NCBI RefSeq assembly: GCF_009870125.1
Contig: NC_046683.1
Span: forward strand, 54,451,869-54,515,868
Source of the DNA: Drosophila pseudoobscura
Taxonomy: Eukaryota; Arthropoda; Insecta; Diptera; Drosophilidae
Length of the DNA stretch: 64,000 bases
Direction: 5' to 3'
Positions 1 through 12,633 of this stretch are shown one piece after another. The notes beneath the pieces were generated by a model that was not told where the DNA came from, made no database searches, and worked only from the letters and a program-made list of their open reading frames with translations. The translations under genes and the position numbers were made by a program. Positions within the stretch are counted from its first letter, which is position 1, and every line of letters begins with the position of its first letter.

Positions 1-183
1 TCGACTGACCAAAAAAAAAAAAAGCAAACCCAAAGAACCAAAGTTAGCGGCGATTATCATTGATTGGGGTGGGGGGGGGTGGGAGTTGGGGCATGCCTTA
101 CATTTTAAAGAGTTTTTCTTTGTTCGAAATCTGAAAAGTTGTAAGCGTTTTTTGTCAAACATTTGTATGAATATTTATTTTGG

Positions 184-853
184 ATGCCACACCGACGGAA
201 GTGCACTCTGGGCAAATGCTGCTTCTGTATATCGCTGTACTGTGGCAGCATTTTAATAGCGTTTTACACGATCATGTCGGGCCTGCTGAATGCGGCCACC
301 CTGGCCGATGACATTATCTTCAGGAAAAGTAAGCATAAGGATATCTCTCTGCCAAGAATTCTCTCTGTCACACTCTCTGCTAGATCTGAGCTCTGATAAC
401 TGGGTCAAATGGTTCAATATCGGCCACGTTTGCCTAATGATTGCGGCAGCAGTCATCCTGCTGGTGGCCGTCATGACCGTGAGTACTAACTGACTTTCGT
501 TGTGGCCTGTAATCCCTGCCTACCCCGCCTCCTGTCGCAGAACCACATATTGTCCATACAGATATGGATGGGACTGTTTGTCGTGCACATCATTGGCTAC
601 TATATTGCCTACCATGCGGTGATTAATGTGCGAAATCCCTTTTTCAGTAGTGCTCTATCTACTGTCCTATATGTGCTCGTTATTCTACTGACCCTGGGTA
701 GGCCCAGATCCTGACTCCCGGCTACTGTAATAATCTGGCTAAATATCTTTCATTCCAGCCATTGATATATACAGCCTGATTGTGGTCTATTCGCGATACA
801 ACCAGTTGAAGAATCCGCAAGATTATATGCCAAAATGTGTTGACCGTACTTAG
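184..853 (+). CDS. small four-helix membrane protein, tandem paralogue 1
   Basis: Exons read as 184-328, 384-478, 541-697 and 759-853, giving 163 residues; every intron has GT-AG ends and the phases (1, 0, 1) join without a stop. The first in-frame ATG is at 184. The N-terminus carries a cysteine cluster (KCCFCISLYCGS) running into a first hydrophobic segment; three further hydrophobic segments follow (about residues 65-80, 85-105 and 115-140), ending in a short polar tail. This matches the layout of the three downstream genes, so it is one of a tandem family. The pattern recalls insect DUF4728-type tetraspan proteins, but that is from memory and unproven; molecular function is unknown. Here the short exon 2 seen in the paralogues is fused with exon 3. 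All four copies lie in the same orientation, with gaps of about 180-580 bases. Confidence 0.75.
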
Positions 854-1428
854 GTGCCCTAAGGGTGTCCTAAGGGTGCCCTCTTCAATTTGGAACTGAT
901 TAAATCCGTATTGTGTATTACACGTGTTCTTTTTCAATTTAAACTTCACTCAAGTATCCTCCTCCGTGTGGCCCTCGACGCCTATGCTCTCGTGTTAATA
1001 TGGCAGACTCAATTTTCTTAATAATTTCATTAGCATCTTGATGAGAACTGAAAACGATTCCACGCATGCCAGCTATGCCAGTCATGCCGCACACACACAC
1101 TCTGAGAGCAGGCAGGCAGGCAGGCAGGCGGCTCTTGGCTAATGCTAATGAGGCCATAATACAAATTGCTAAAATTGAAATTATGCTAAAAAGTTAATAC
1201 TCTCCGGCCAGATCCCAGAGCCCAGAACCAGGCAGCAGCAGCAGCTGGCTTAGAGCAATCCAAACCACATGCTCTCAAGACTGACGGCACCATGGATGTA
1301 AATTACGTATACGCCATGTGTGGCTGATATGGCATTTTTTGCGTTTAATGTCAGTTCAAAATGATGCGTGTACTCGGTTGTTTAATTTGGTATTTTCACA
1401 AAAATTTCAGTTATTTTCCTTCCAAGAC
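854..1428. other. intergenic spacer between paralogues 1 and 2
   Basis: No coding exon is visible. It holds the 3' flank of the first membrane-protein gene, a short GGCA tandem repeat near 1112-1132 and presumably the promoter of the second gene, for which I see no clear TATA box. Confidence 0.5.
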
Positions 1429-2172
1429 ATGATACTAGCCAATCGATTCTGCTACTGTATGTCCCTGCGGGCGGGCTGCTTTATTCTGTCCATCATCTCA
1501 GTTTTCGTGTGCAGCATGCACATTTACAATTTCAATGTCAAAATGGGAGGTAAATAGCTAAAGCAAAATATCTGTTGACTAATTTGATACCCAGAAGTGG
1601 CTGCCTGTCTGTCGCAGACAATCATACGAACATTGACTCGGTGGTCTTTCCAGGTACTGCACTGATATCATTCTTTTGTTCTCTTCGATTGAACTTTGAA
1701 CCTTATTTTCTGGGAAGAGGGCGTCACCCAGATACTGTTCAGACTTATGCCCGAATTTCTAACAATTATTGCCGTCTTTTTCCTGTTGACCGCCCTCACG
1801 ACGGTGAGTCGAAAGCTGATCTAAATGTAGATCAAATAACCAATTTGATCAATCCCCCCTCCAATGGAATAGAACCTCATACATCTGATTTTGATCACAC
1901 TCACGTTCGAGGTCACCCAGTTGCTGTATCAGTTTCTATATAGCATTGTAGCCACGGCGCTCAACATAAATGTGACCGTCAGGATGGGTGTCTATTCGAG
2001 TGCGGTCTATTGGGGCTTCATTAGCGGCTGGATCGGTGAGATATTGATTAACGATCGGTCTGATATTCCACTAATGTGTGTTGTTGTAGTATTTTCCGCA
2101 TATTTTGTGTATATTATTTTATCGTACTACCAGAAAACGTTGGCCATGATGCAGCACGAAGTGTCATACTGA
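1429..2172 (+). CDS. small four-helix membrane protein, tandem paralogue 2
   Basis: Exons 1429-1549, 1618-1653, 1718-1803, 1921-2035 and 2090-2172 join in phases 1, 1, 0, 1 to give 146 residues. The start at 1429 (MILANRFCYCMSLRAGC) aligns with the other copies at the cysteine motif and the Ser-Leu-Arg-x-Gly-Cys core. Exon 1 (121 bases), exon 2 (36 bases) and exon 3 (86 bases) have exactly the same lengths as in the next paralogue, so the array arose by tandem duplication of a five-exon gene. Four hydrophobic stretches indicate an integral membrane protein. Exon 4 is shorter than in paralogues 3 and 4 (115 against 163 bases), removing part of the third helix region. Function is unknown. Confidence 0.75.
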
Positions 2173-2322
2173 AGGCAGTGGGCATTTTGCTGTAATGGAA
2201 AATTCCGGCCACGACTGTAGCATACTTTTTCGGGGAGTTTATTGTCTCGAATTGGGGTTATTTTGTGTTCGTTGTCAAAATCAAAATTATATTTAATGTA
2301 TGAAATGGTATTTGATTGTAAT

Positions 2323-3083
2323 ATGTTACGTGCCAAGAAATGCTGCTTCTGTGTGTCCCTGCAAACGGGCTGCATTCTGTTCGCCCTCTTCCAGCTGTTC
2401 TGCTCCGGAATGAACATTGACTACATTTTCAACCTATTGAATAGTAAATAAAACCCCCAAACGTGGCCCCCTCCAGCCCTTTTCCCACTACATTTTCCCC
2501 TTTTTCTTTTTTTCCTGTTTGGTTAGATACTGTTGCGTATGAGTCCACATATGTGTTTCCAGGTAAGTGGGTTTCCGTTTTTCATTGAGCTCATATTTTG
2601 GCCCAACACTGTCCTGTCCTCCATTTAGCCCAGGTAACCCAGACAGTGCTGCAACTTGTGCCAGATCTGTTGACAGTCGTCGCTTCGTTTGTCCTGCTGG
2701 CTGCCATCATATCGGTAAGATCGGATCGGTGTGGAGTCTGAAACTAATCTGGCAACTCCTACAGCAATATCTGCCTCTGTTCTGGGTGCCCATGCTGATG
2801 CACTTGGTCCAGGTCACATATCTGCTGGTATTCAGCATTATTTCAGCTGCGATGGGCAAAAACTTGATTGTGAACCAGAGCGTCGGGCACAATATAACCT
2901 ATTGGATATATGTGGTTGCTTGGCTGGGTGAGATGCTGCTTTGTTCTCCACATATCTTGCCTATAATACCTAATGCTCTTAGGAATGACATTGTATTTTT
3001 TTTACATCACATACTCTTACTACCGGGAACTAAAGGCTGAGACAGCCCCAAGTGGCAGGGTTGTACAACTATTGGAAATATAA
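2323..3083 (+). CDS. small four-helix membrane protein, tandem paralogue 3
   Basis: Exons 2323-2443, 2527-2562, 2629-2714, 2765-2927 and 2983-3083 give 168 residues with clean phase joins (1, 1, 0, 1). Upstream in-frame ATGs at 2296 and 2305 exist, but 2323 (MLRAKKCCFCVSLQTGC) best matches the other copies. Hydrophobic segments fall in exon 1 (ILFALFQLFCSG), exon 3 (LLTVVASFVLLAAIIS), exon 4 (around VTYLLVFSIIS) and across the exon 4/5 junction (YWIYVVAWLG), followed by a polar cytoplasmic-type tail. The last exon begins just after a run of pyrimidines ending in TTAG. No enzymatic motif is visible; probably a membrane scaffold or receptor-like protein, but this is a guess. Confidence 0.78.
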
Positions 3084-3267
3084 TTATTTTTGCTTAAAGT
3101 CTAGAAAAAAAAAAGTGTTTATTTTGCGATCATTTCACATCTAAGGATGCCCGGCAACCTGTGTCAGGGGAAAAGACAAGCAAAAACTACAACTACAAAT
3201 ACAAATACAAATTATTATTATTCTGAAATAATTTTATTATTGAAATATTTATTGAAATTAATTGGAA

Positions 3268-3995
3268 ATGTGCCAGGCTGAACAGTTTTTCCAGGCGAAA
3301 CATTTCTGCCGCTATCTATCGCTACGAAGCGGTGGCCTGATCATAGCCCTCTTCTCCGATCTGTTGGCCATTGTGTCCCTGGCTGGTTTCTTCAGTAAAT
3401 ATATATATATACATGTGTATATAGTAAATATTACTAATTAATTACTTGCAGGGTTATTTTTTGATAGAACCAGCGAAAATATGATTAGAGGTAAAATGTA
3501 AATACTCATGACATATGTATATTTTGAAAATATTACTTCCATATTTTTTTGTTCAGAAACTTCCGCCGTCTTTTGGGGTGTCCTACATTTCGTGGCTGCC
3601 AATTGTTTGTCCGTTTCCCTGATCATGGTATGTACAAGTGCCATAAAATGATTACTTCTTCTGCAATATCTCAAATGCAGACATCTCCTACTCCGGTTCT
3701 GGTCTACATTGTGATTGAAGGCTGCTTCCTGGCATTTACGATCGTCTATGTCCTGCAGAGCGCTGTAATGGCCATCCATTCAAATGCGAACATGTGCATT
3801 GGAAATTGTATTGTCTACTGGATATTCGTGGGCATCACTTGGGGTGAGAGTTTACTTTGAATAACCATGAGCAATATTTAGCAGTTTTTGGCCATCTCTT
3901 TGACAGTATTATTGCCGTACTTCCTGTACATAACGATTTCAATCTATTTCGCTAAGAAACAAAGGCTCAGAGACACTGTAGACCAGGTGGAATAA
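3268..3995 (+). CDS. small four-helix membrane protein, tandem paralogue 4
   Basis: Exons 3268-3394, 3452-3490, 3557-3627, 3681-3843 and 3907-3995 give 162 residues with phases 1, 1, 0, 1, identical to paralogues 2 and 3. Exon 4 has exactly the same length as in paralogue 3 (163 bases). The N-terminus (MCQAEQFFQAKHFCRYLSLR) keeps the Ser-Leu-Arg-Ser-Gly-Gly core but has lost most of the CC-F-C cysteines, so it is the most diverged member. Four hydrophobic segments remain. The C-terminal tail is charged. Function unknown. Confidence 0.75.
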
Positions 3996-4860
3996 GCTGT
4001 TCTTCGTTCTTTAAATTTAAGTAAAGTTTTAACAAAGAAAAGAACGCCCAAAAATAAATACCATCGAATGGAAATCAATAAACGTTCTTTCATTCCAGAG
4101 GCCCAAGGCAACATCAGCGAAAACTTTGCAAACCAAAGCAAACCAAAGAAAAAACAGTGACATTCAACAGGTTGCCCTCGAGGCCAAGAAAGAACGCAAT
4201 ATTTGCCGAGTTTATATCTTGATTTTCGTTCGAGCCCTCGAGGCCTTCGGTTCGTTTCCCAGAGGTGGCTCTCTCCACAAAATACCAAAGATAATTAACC
4301 CTGTCTGACATTTGAGCTTAACCCAGGTAACGCGCCGCTCAAAAATAACTCCAAAATTAATGGGGAAAACTCTGTAAACTATGTGTATTATCATGGCCGT
4401 CATTATTTGTTAGTGCCATAATTATTATGAGCTGTGGGCGGTGGGTGGTGGGTAGTGGGCGGTGGGTTAGTGGGGCTAAATTTAATTAAAACAACAAACG
4501 TGCGACAGGTCAAAAGGAGTGGGCAGGAGAGAGGAAATGGGTGCGGCGCGGGGCAGCTGATGCGCTATCGTGACAAACCCAAATTAAGTAGAGCCACGGG
4601 GTTACATCAGCCAGCCTGGGGGATGGCCAGGGGTACAGCCAGGGATGGTAATTCAATTTCAAGACCAAACCAAGGCAACCAGCAAAAGTCTCGCGCCTAG
4701 AGCCAACTGTTAGATGTCGAAAGAAAAAAAAACCGAACCCCACCGAACAAAATAAACCCCAAGAATGCTCACTTTGTGATACTAATTTGATTCGCAGAAG
4801 CTTGTCCCATTTCTGGGGGTATTAGGGGTATGGGGGGGGCTTGAGACTTTTGGCACTCAC
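3996..4860. other. non-coding stretch with G-rich repeat
   Basis: No exon supported. A run of GGTGGG/GTGGGC repeats at about 4436-4476 is strongly G-rich on the plus strand and could form a quadruplex. The right end is intron sequence of the minus-strand exon beginning at 4861 if that exon is real. Confidence 0.4.
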
Positions 4861-5062
4861 CCGTCGTTCCGTTTTCTTGTTCGCTCAAGTCGGCCAATGA
4901 GGCCGACAAAGCCTCCGCCATCTTGGCCGCCGATGATGATGTCCTGGCTGTTGTCGTCATCGTCTTTGGTTGGTTTGCATTTCCGCCGCTTTTCACAATA
5001 AGATTCGTTGCATTCGTTGTGCCATTTTCCGTTCTCGCAGCTTCCGCATTCTGCTTTACCAT
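4861..5062 (-). CDS. first coding exon of an unidentified minus-strand gene (partial)
   Basis: On the minus strand an ATG at 5062 opens 67 codons plus one base, ending at a consensus donor GTGAGT (complement of 4855-4860). The context GCCATGG is good for initiation. The product is rich in Ala, Ser, Thr and Asn, with a stretch MAEALSASLADLSEQENG, typical of a disordered N-terminus. I do not recognise the gene. No acceptor with a continuing frame is seen between 4860 and 4000, so the rest probably lies left of the window, which would put the four plus-strand membrane-protein genes inside its first intron. It could also be a chance open frame; the strong donor and coding-like composition argue against this. 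Confidence 0.45.
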
Positions 5063-8000
5063 GGCGTGAACGAGTGGGACTTCACCTCACAGCCGCCAGC
5101 TGCACGCCCAGATGGCCCCAGTCCCCAGTCCCCAGAACCAGTCCTACACCTAGTCCCCGACGGCAAGAACCCTCGAACACTTGTTGCCGCCTCTCTGCGG
5201 AATTCGAGTGAGAAAGCTGCAACGAAACGTCGGATAGAGAGGGAGAGAGAAGGAGAGATAATGGTTTAGTTGGATAGTTAATGGTTTTCCTTCCTACCTG
5301 ATGCTTAAACTCTTTCTTTCTGGTCTTTTCTTAATGTTAAGTCCTGAATTTTATTATTATTGTTATTCTACCATTTTCTTGCATTTCAGTTAACCGAAAA
5401 CTTTGCCCCCCAAAACCGAAACTCAAGACATTTCCAGCTGCTGCTTCGACTGGCAGCTCCCAACTTCGTGTACATCTTGTTTGATGTTCTTAAAATGTTG
5501 TTCTACTTCGAGAGTTTTCCTTAACGCATTCAGAACTTTTCTTTTCTGGGCAGAAACAATGCTTCTTTCTACCTCTCGTACTCGTGCTAGGACTCGTATG
5601 TGCGAGTAAATGTAAGTATATTTGCGTCTTTGTGGGTTCTTCTGGAGAGTGTCTATGCAGCAATTAGAAAAGTTTCAGCCCAACACACTTGAGGACAACA
5701 AGAGACAACAAAAGTAACTTTTTTCTCTCTTACTTTTGAGCCAGCACTGGCAACCGAATAGGTGCCCTATAATCGGCAACATACTCGTATTGGAAAAGGG
5801 AATCTTTGGGGAATACTTTCGAGTAATGGGCGACATTTTGAGAATTTGAAGAAGGGGCCAAAATCTACCAGAAAAGCCTACAAAATTTGGTTCTTTCAAT
5901 GCTTAAACTGAAATACAATATCCTTTTTTTTGTAGGAAAAAGAATTGCTTTTCCTTATTAAAAAAATAATAATAATTTTCTTTATAATTAAGAAAAAAAA
6001 TGTTAAAAAGGAGTATAATTATGACAAGTCAAAATGGTTACCAAAAATCTAAGCTAGGGAAATTTATAGCATTTTTCCTAATGAAATATTTGTTCTTAAT
6101 GTTCTTATTTCACTATTTTAATAAATCTTTCTTATGAAAAAGATTTCGCCTAAAAATACCAGAAAAATTCTGAAATCATACTGGAAAAAATACCAGAAAA
6201 AACATTAGAAAATATTCAATGCAACAAATATTTTTTATGAAAAAAATTTCGCCTGAAAATACTATAAAAATACTGAAATCATACTGTAACAAATATTGGA
6301 TTCATACCAGAAAAATATTGCACAATTGGAATTATATTCTAGTAATTCTTTGATGCTTCTTTTTAGTTTTTTTTTTCAGTAAATCTTTAAAAAAAGAAGC
6401 TTACTGCTGCACGTGAGCCTTCACTGTACATGTTTACAGAGAGAAGCAGTATTTTCAAGTCCTCAACAAGCCCTAAACAATCCTTAAACAAATGTCAGTA
6501 TGTCGGGGCAACTCAAGCAAAGTTGTCGCATATCCTGCAGGCATGCGACACGGCACTCCTCCGCGCACACATACATAGTTCCCCTTCCAGATCGAGTGAA
6601 AGTTTTCCCAGGCCTTGTCAAAGCCCCCCAAAACTAACTGGGAGCACACTTTGGAACTGCTCCTGCTGTTGTTCATTCGGGTTGGCAAAAGTTTCTGCGT
6701 TCAGCGTTTCCGCTGGCCACTTAGCTGCATCTTTTGGCCAAGTCCAAGTTAAATTGTGTATGTTTCATTTGGTATGCCGCTGCCACTGCCACTGCCACCG
6801 CCACTGCCACTGCCACCGAAACGTTCTAGAGAAAACTGTCATTTTGAAGGGTGAGTGCTGGGGCATGGAGCGTGCCTAATCATGAATATTTTTTAATGGC
6901 TCCAACCTCGAACCCAGGCACTTCAGCTGCCACTGCATTGTTTCATTGGCAGCAATTTGAAAATGCTGGAGAGCAAATGAATTGTAAACAAAAGTTCCCG
7001 TTGCCAGTTGCGAGTTTTTATGATATCCCTGCTAAAAAGTGTTTATGTAAATGATATATTCTGCCATACTTTGACTCACAAACGAAAGCGATAAAAAGTT
7101 CAAGGCTCAGGCAAATAAACAAGAAAGAAAGCGATTTATCTTCTTTCTTTTTTTTGAAATATTCTTCCTGCAAAAATTCCGACCAGTAAATATTCCATGA
7201 ATGAATTTCTTACTGTTCTTTTGTCCGCATTGGGGGTTTCAATAAATTTCAAGTCTGACAGCCAGCAATGGATCCCATTGAATGTAATGTTTAAGCACTT
7301 GAGATATTTGAGATGTGAGGCCAGCCAAAGCGATAGTTGGGCGAATGTGTATGTATGTACATATCTTCCAAGAGGCCCATTCAAATCCATTGTCATTTGT
7401 CACCTTAGCCTCCTTCTATCTATCCATTGTGGCTCTGACCTCTAATCTCTGTGCTTTGACGCCGGCCACTTGTGGATTTTCGCATTTTTAAGCAGCCAAC
7501 AAACGAGCCTGACCCTTGTCCCCCGCACAAAGCACTTGGGAGCAGAGCAGAGCAGAGCCAGAGCCAGCGCCAGAGTAGAGCGGGAAAGCGGCTACCCCGC
7601 TGGAACACACCCGTACTCATAAATAAATATACAATACAAATATACAGACGATACGGACGATACAGACGATACAGACGATGCGATATATTGTTGTTGCCGG
7701 GGCTCTCGACTCGGTTCTGTTCCATTCTGTGGATTGTTTTGTTTGGCGCGAGTTGTGCTTTTTTTTTGGTTTTTGTTTTTTTTTTTTGCTAATAGTGTGG
7801 TTTGTTTATGCCGCACTCTTGTTTTATTCTGGCGCAATTTCAGTGCAAAAATAAAATCAAATGAAAATAAATAAACGTGCTTTGTGCAGTCCACTTAAAT
7901 TCATATAAAGATTAAGTGTATGGATTGTTTACGGATGGATTGCATCGCCCGGTGCAATATTTACATATCTATCTTCAAAAGTTTTCCTCTTTGATGAGCG

Positions 8001-11000
8001 AATTCTTTTACAAGTCACTTGGCCCCAAAACGATCGCAATACCCGGCCTTTTCCGTGTGTAAACATTGCAAAAAAAAAAAGAAAAAAAACACAAAATTTA
8101 TCTGTATTTTTCCTACAAGCCATAAATATGGCAGAGCAGAGTGCATTTCCTTGAAAATCTACATTTTTTCCATAGTTTTATGGCTCCTCGGCGAATGCGG
8201 CGTATGAGCAATCTCATTCTCACTTACGGGCGGACCTCTCTTTCGCTCTGTCTCTCTCTGTCTCTATCGAAATTGCACTGAAAGCGAGGGCGTAGCTTTC
8301 TCGTCAGCCAATTATCATCATTTTTGCATTTAACTTATTATCATAATTATCATAATATGAGGCAAACGGAAACTCGTCAATTTTTGCACTTTTAATTTTA
8401 ATTTTGTTTTTCTTTTATTTTTAGCAATGGGGGAAAAAATTCGGCAAATAATTGTCGTTTGTTTGCTGGCCTCCCATCATTCAAACAACAAATATAATAT
8501 ATTTAACCTCCTCCCAAAGAACCTTGCATTCTTCTCCGAAGCGCAGGGGTTTGTTGTGTGTTTGAAATTGATTAAAGTAGCCCCCAACCAAACAGCCAAG
8601 CAGCCAACCAAGCCAAGCAGCCAAACATCCAGCAATTCAACCATGCCATCATCCATCCAGCGCAGCGCCTCTCCCCAAACACTCGTACACTTGATTGAGT
8701 AAGCGCGAGTGCCACTATGGTGTCTGTGTGTCCGTGTGTGTCTGTCTGTAGCTTGTGCACACATAGATACTCGTACCACACATACCTGCACATGTGTGGT
8801 GGTGGTGTTGTTGTTGTTGTATCTTTGACTTTGATCGCGCATGATTAATGATTACGCCTCTGTTTATTGCCTTTCGCCCCTTTGGGGGCCTTGTGGCAGG
8901 GGCTTTGAGCAATAAAACGTTTCTTTCCTATCGGGGGATGCTTTTTGGCTTGAGGACTTGGCTGGATTCTTAGATATACATATACGTCCATATATAATTG
9001 GTGAAATATCACATCGAACAAAGCCTCAACAGCTGGATAAAATTAAATGATATATATTTTGGAAGTTCCATTAATTTTGCATTCTTTATAAATGAATTGT
9101 TGTCTTGTGGAGTCCTCAAACATCATTCAAGCTCTCTGTCATTTGTTAATTTATTAATTTTTGTATCTTGTATCTGTAATAGGTTTATGGGTCTTTTTAT
9201 GGATGGAACACAGCGCACAGCTCGCACTTACGTCAGTGCCAAAGAAGCAGGCGTACAATTTAATCAACATTTAATTGAAACCACAAACAGAGACACCCCA
9301 CCCCCCTCCCCCTTCCCCCCACAGACAGAACAAAAAGAACTTGTGGCAAAAGAGAAACTTTTTGAATTGAATGCCAAAAAAAGGCAAAAAGAGACAGAGC
9401 GAGAGAGAGAGAGAGAGATCTCGGTTTCAATGCAATTAGATGGCCAGTGCAGCAGGGCTCTCAAGTGGACAAACCATAAATACATTACGTATACGCCACG
9501 GCGTACAGAGAACTCTTCAATGGCGAGCTAATTTCTATGGTACGGTTTTCTATGCTGCTCGAGTTGCCAAAAAATATGAATCAAATGTTGCCATTACGTG
9601 TGTACATATGTATCGTTCTTGGCTGGACTTGTGAATACTGATTCATTAGGGGCAAACCCCACCCACCCACACCGAAGCGAGTTCCACTGACGCCCTTTGG
9701 GCGTGTGTATGGGTGTGGCTGCCTCGTCCTGTGGTTGTCCTGCACTCGGTGGCTGGAGGCGTGACTTCTGTTGTTTCGGTTGATGGTCTTTAATTTGATT
9801 TCGCAGAGAATGCAAGACTCTTAATGAACAAAACATTAATTAGGGTTACGCCCATTGTCCTTCGGTTTTGGGCCAACTATTTGGCGATGTGATTTATGAG
9901 AGTCCCTCCATGGAATACTTTACCGCAATAGCAATACCAGTTTAAAGCGTTTTTCAGGGACCTTGATGGGGACAATTCAATTAAATATTGCCGCCAGCAG
10001 CCCCCCGGAGAGCCCCCCGCTTGGGGGTGCAGCCGGGATGAGCGCATTAAGATATTTTAATTGCTTATTTATGGATCCGAAGGAAGGAAATGTTTGTAGC
10101 ATGTGCTAAGCGATTTTATTAGCTACCCCCGGCCATAAAAGTTGTCGACATCAAAAGTCTAAAAATACGGCTACCGCCAAAAAAAGAATAAAGGCCAAAA
10201 GAACAACACAACAACAACAGAACAACAGGTAATTAAGCAAAAGAAATAAACAATGAAGGAAAGAACTTTGTGAATGCTTCGCGAAATGCTGAGAATCTCA
10301 TTCAAAAATTCATTTTCCACTCAACCTTTTTGGATACGGTCTGGGCTTCGGACTCAGATTCAGATTCAGATTTTGCCGAAATACTTGCCTGTCACAATAA
10401 AATATTTGTGCAATGTGCAAGACAAACTTGATGTTGCCATAAAATTACATTTTTGCGGCCATTTGGGGCGAGGACCGGTGGAGCGGCCTGGCCCAAAGAT
10501 TTGTGCAAATGCATGCCGTACCCCGCACCCCGCCCACCGCCCACCGCCCACCGTCAAGAGGCAGGCGATGGCTGGCCGAGGCTGCGGCCTCTGCTGAGTT
10601 ATGGCCAAAAACTATGGTCAAATAAATCAATTCGAAATCTTTTTGAAGAAAAACCTGCCAATATATTGGACATTTGAGTGTCCGACAAGTTTGAATAAAA
10701 TTGAAGTCAAATATTTGTCTAGAAACTAGAGAACACACAAAATTGAGTCACTAAATAAACCTATGTAGGTCTGAGGTCTGAGGGCAACATTATTATAATA
10801 GTAAATACTTTTAAGCTGGAAATCATGTCAACAATTCACACCCCCAACAGGGGAAACAACAACAAAGAGGCCAACAAAGCCTTTCATCTGTACAAAATCG
10901 TTTATCGAATTTAAGAGATTTGTATTTTCCACAACCTTAACACCCATGTAAGCCCGATGCTGGGACTCGACCGATTTCGGGCGAGCAAAGCCGCTTAAAC

Positions 11001-11583
11001 AAGACGAATGCCACAGCATTTCCGGGCGTGCCACAACAAATTGATTCTCATTTGGCAGAGAAAATACTCGAATGTATGTTTTATTCAGATTTTCAGTGAA
11101 TGGGGCAGGGAATAAATGATATAATTTAATGCAATGGAAATATATTTATGCTTTATTTTGGATAAATGCAGCTTTTGTGTCTCTATTTTGATTCAATTTC
11201 TGCTTTTTTTAACATCATCAGAAGATGGAACGTGCTTGAATTATTCGTATAATTAAGCGTAAACAGAACAATGTATTTATAGAATTATTCGATAGTATTT
11301 GTTCCTTTTTTTTATTGTATTTTATTGAAGTTAAAATTGTAAGATCTATTATTTATTGTTTGTTGCTGTTCCTCTTTGTTCTCGTTAGCCGCCATTAGAC
11401 ATGTTTATTATCATTTTCGTGTCGTGTCTCTGGCGCTCTCTTTCTCAGGGCTCTGAATTTGACTGCCAACATTTGTTGTTGCTGTTTGATTAGGCGTCTA
11501 GGTTGACACATGGGGGGCACGGGCACGCGGACTGACAGATGGACAGACGGAGGGACCGACCGAGTGTATAAAATATATGAAAG

Positions 11584-11614
<31 letters not shown>

Positions 11615-12633
11615 GACGAGCACGCAAGGCACGAGAGACGGACAGAGACACATGTGTTGAAAATTTAACACAAATGTGCAAATTTAATTAAATTCAAACG
11701 AGAAATAAATATAAATATATTTTACATACACACACGCACACATATATGTGTGTGCATGTGTACATATATGCAGTGACGGAGATATTATGAAAATAAGAAA
11801 ATACTACACACACACACACACACAGAGGCAATTGCAATTGTGTACATAAATAAAAACGCAATTTTCACAAATTTTTTTAAACTTGACAAAGTCAAGTCGG
11901 AGAGGAAATAGTGTGCAAAAAAAAAATACAGAAAAAGTGTGCTAATCGTACAAACATACGTTTGGTGTATGGTGTACACTAGACAGCAGAAAATTTGGCC
12001 CTAAATTCGGGCTGAAAATAAAATATTACTTTAGATTATTTGATAGCAAAAAGACACCAGAAGATCTGCTAAACAATTTTGGATCAATTGGAAACAAATT
12101 CCCAAATCTATCCCTCTCTCTCTAAGCAATTAACTTGGGGTTTCATATACCTTTAAAATATGTATGTATATCATTGTAATATACTTGTTTCGAAAGAGAC
12201 CTGGGGACAAGGTCTCCACAGCACAGTAGTCCATATAATCATCCAAATGAAACAGCTACAAAAAACCACTTGTAATTCCGTACTTTGCTGACCAGTGTGG
12301 CCTAGTCAGAGACAGTGGAATATTTGTTGTATCTAGAGGTAGATGTGAGTGCCGCAAATTAGCCTAAACCCCAAACAGAAATCTATTCACATACACGCGA
12401 GTATCTGTGAGATATTTGCCCACTTTTACATGGAAAGCCTTAACCCATATGAAACCCAAGAACTAGAGTTGGTTTCCGTATGGTATTCTCCTCATGACTC
12501 AGCTAAGGCATGCCACATAATATTTTATGTATTTTATTGGACAGTAAGTATTAGTCATTTTTTGTTTAAACTCTGCTGATAAGTCTAAATATTTCATGTA
12601 CCTTCTAGACAACGCTCTGGATATTGTTTTATT
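5063..12633. other. long gene-free stretch, probably 5' introns/regulatory DNA
   Basis: No coding exon recognised on either strand. It is AT-rich non-coding DNA with short repeats: a 10-base ACGATACAG-type repeat near 7643-7682, CA/TG tracts near 8720-8760 and 11585-11612, and poly(A)/poly(T) runs. The open frames here have no family resemblance. Most likely upstream or intronic sequence of the minus-strand gene whose exon ends at 4861. Confidence 0.4.
11585..11612. repeat. (CA)n microsatellite
   Basis: About 14 uninterrupted CA dinucleotides; a second (CA)n tract follows near 11806-11823. Confidence 0.9.
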
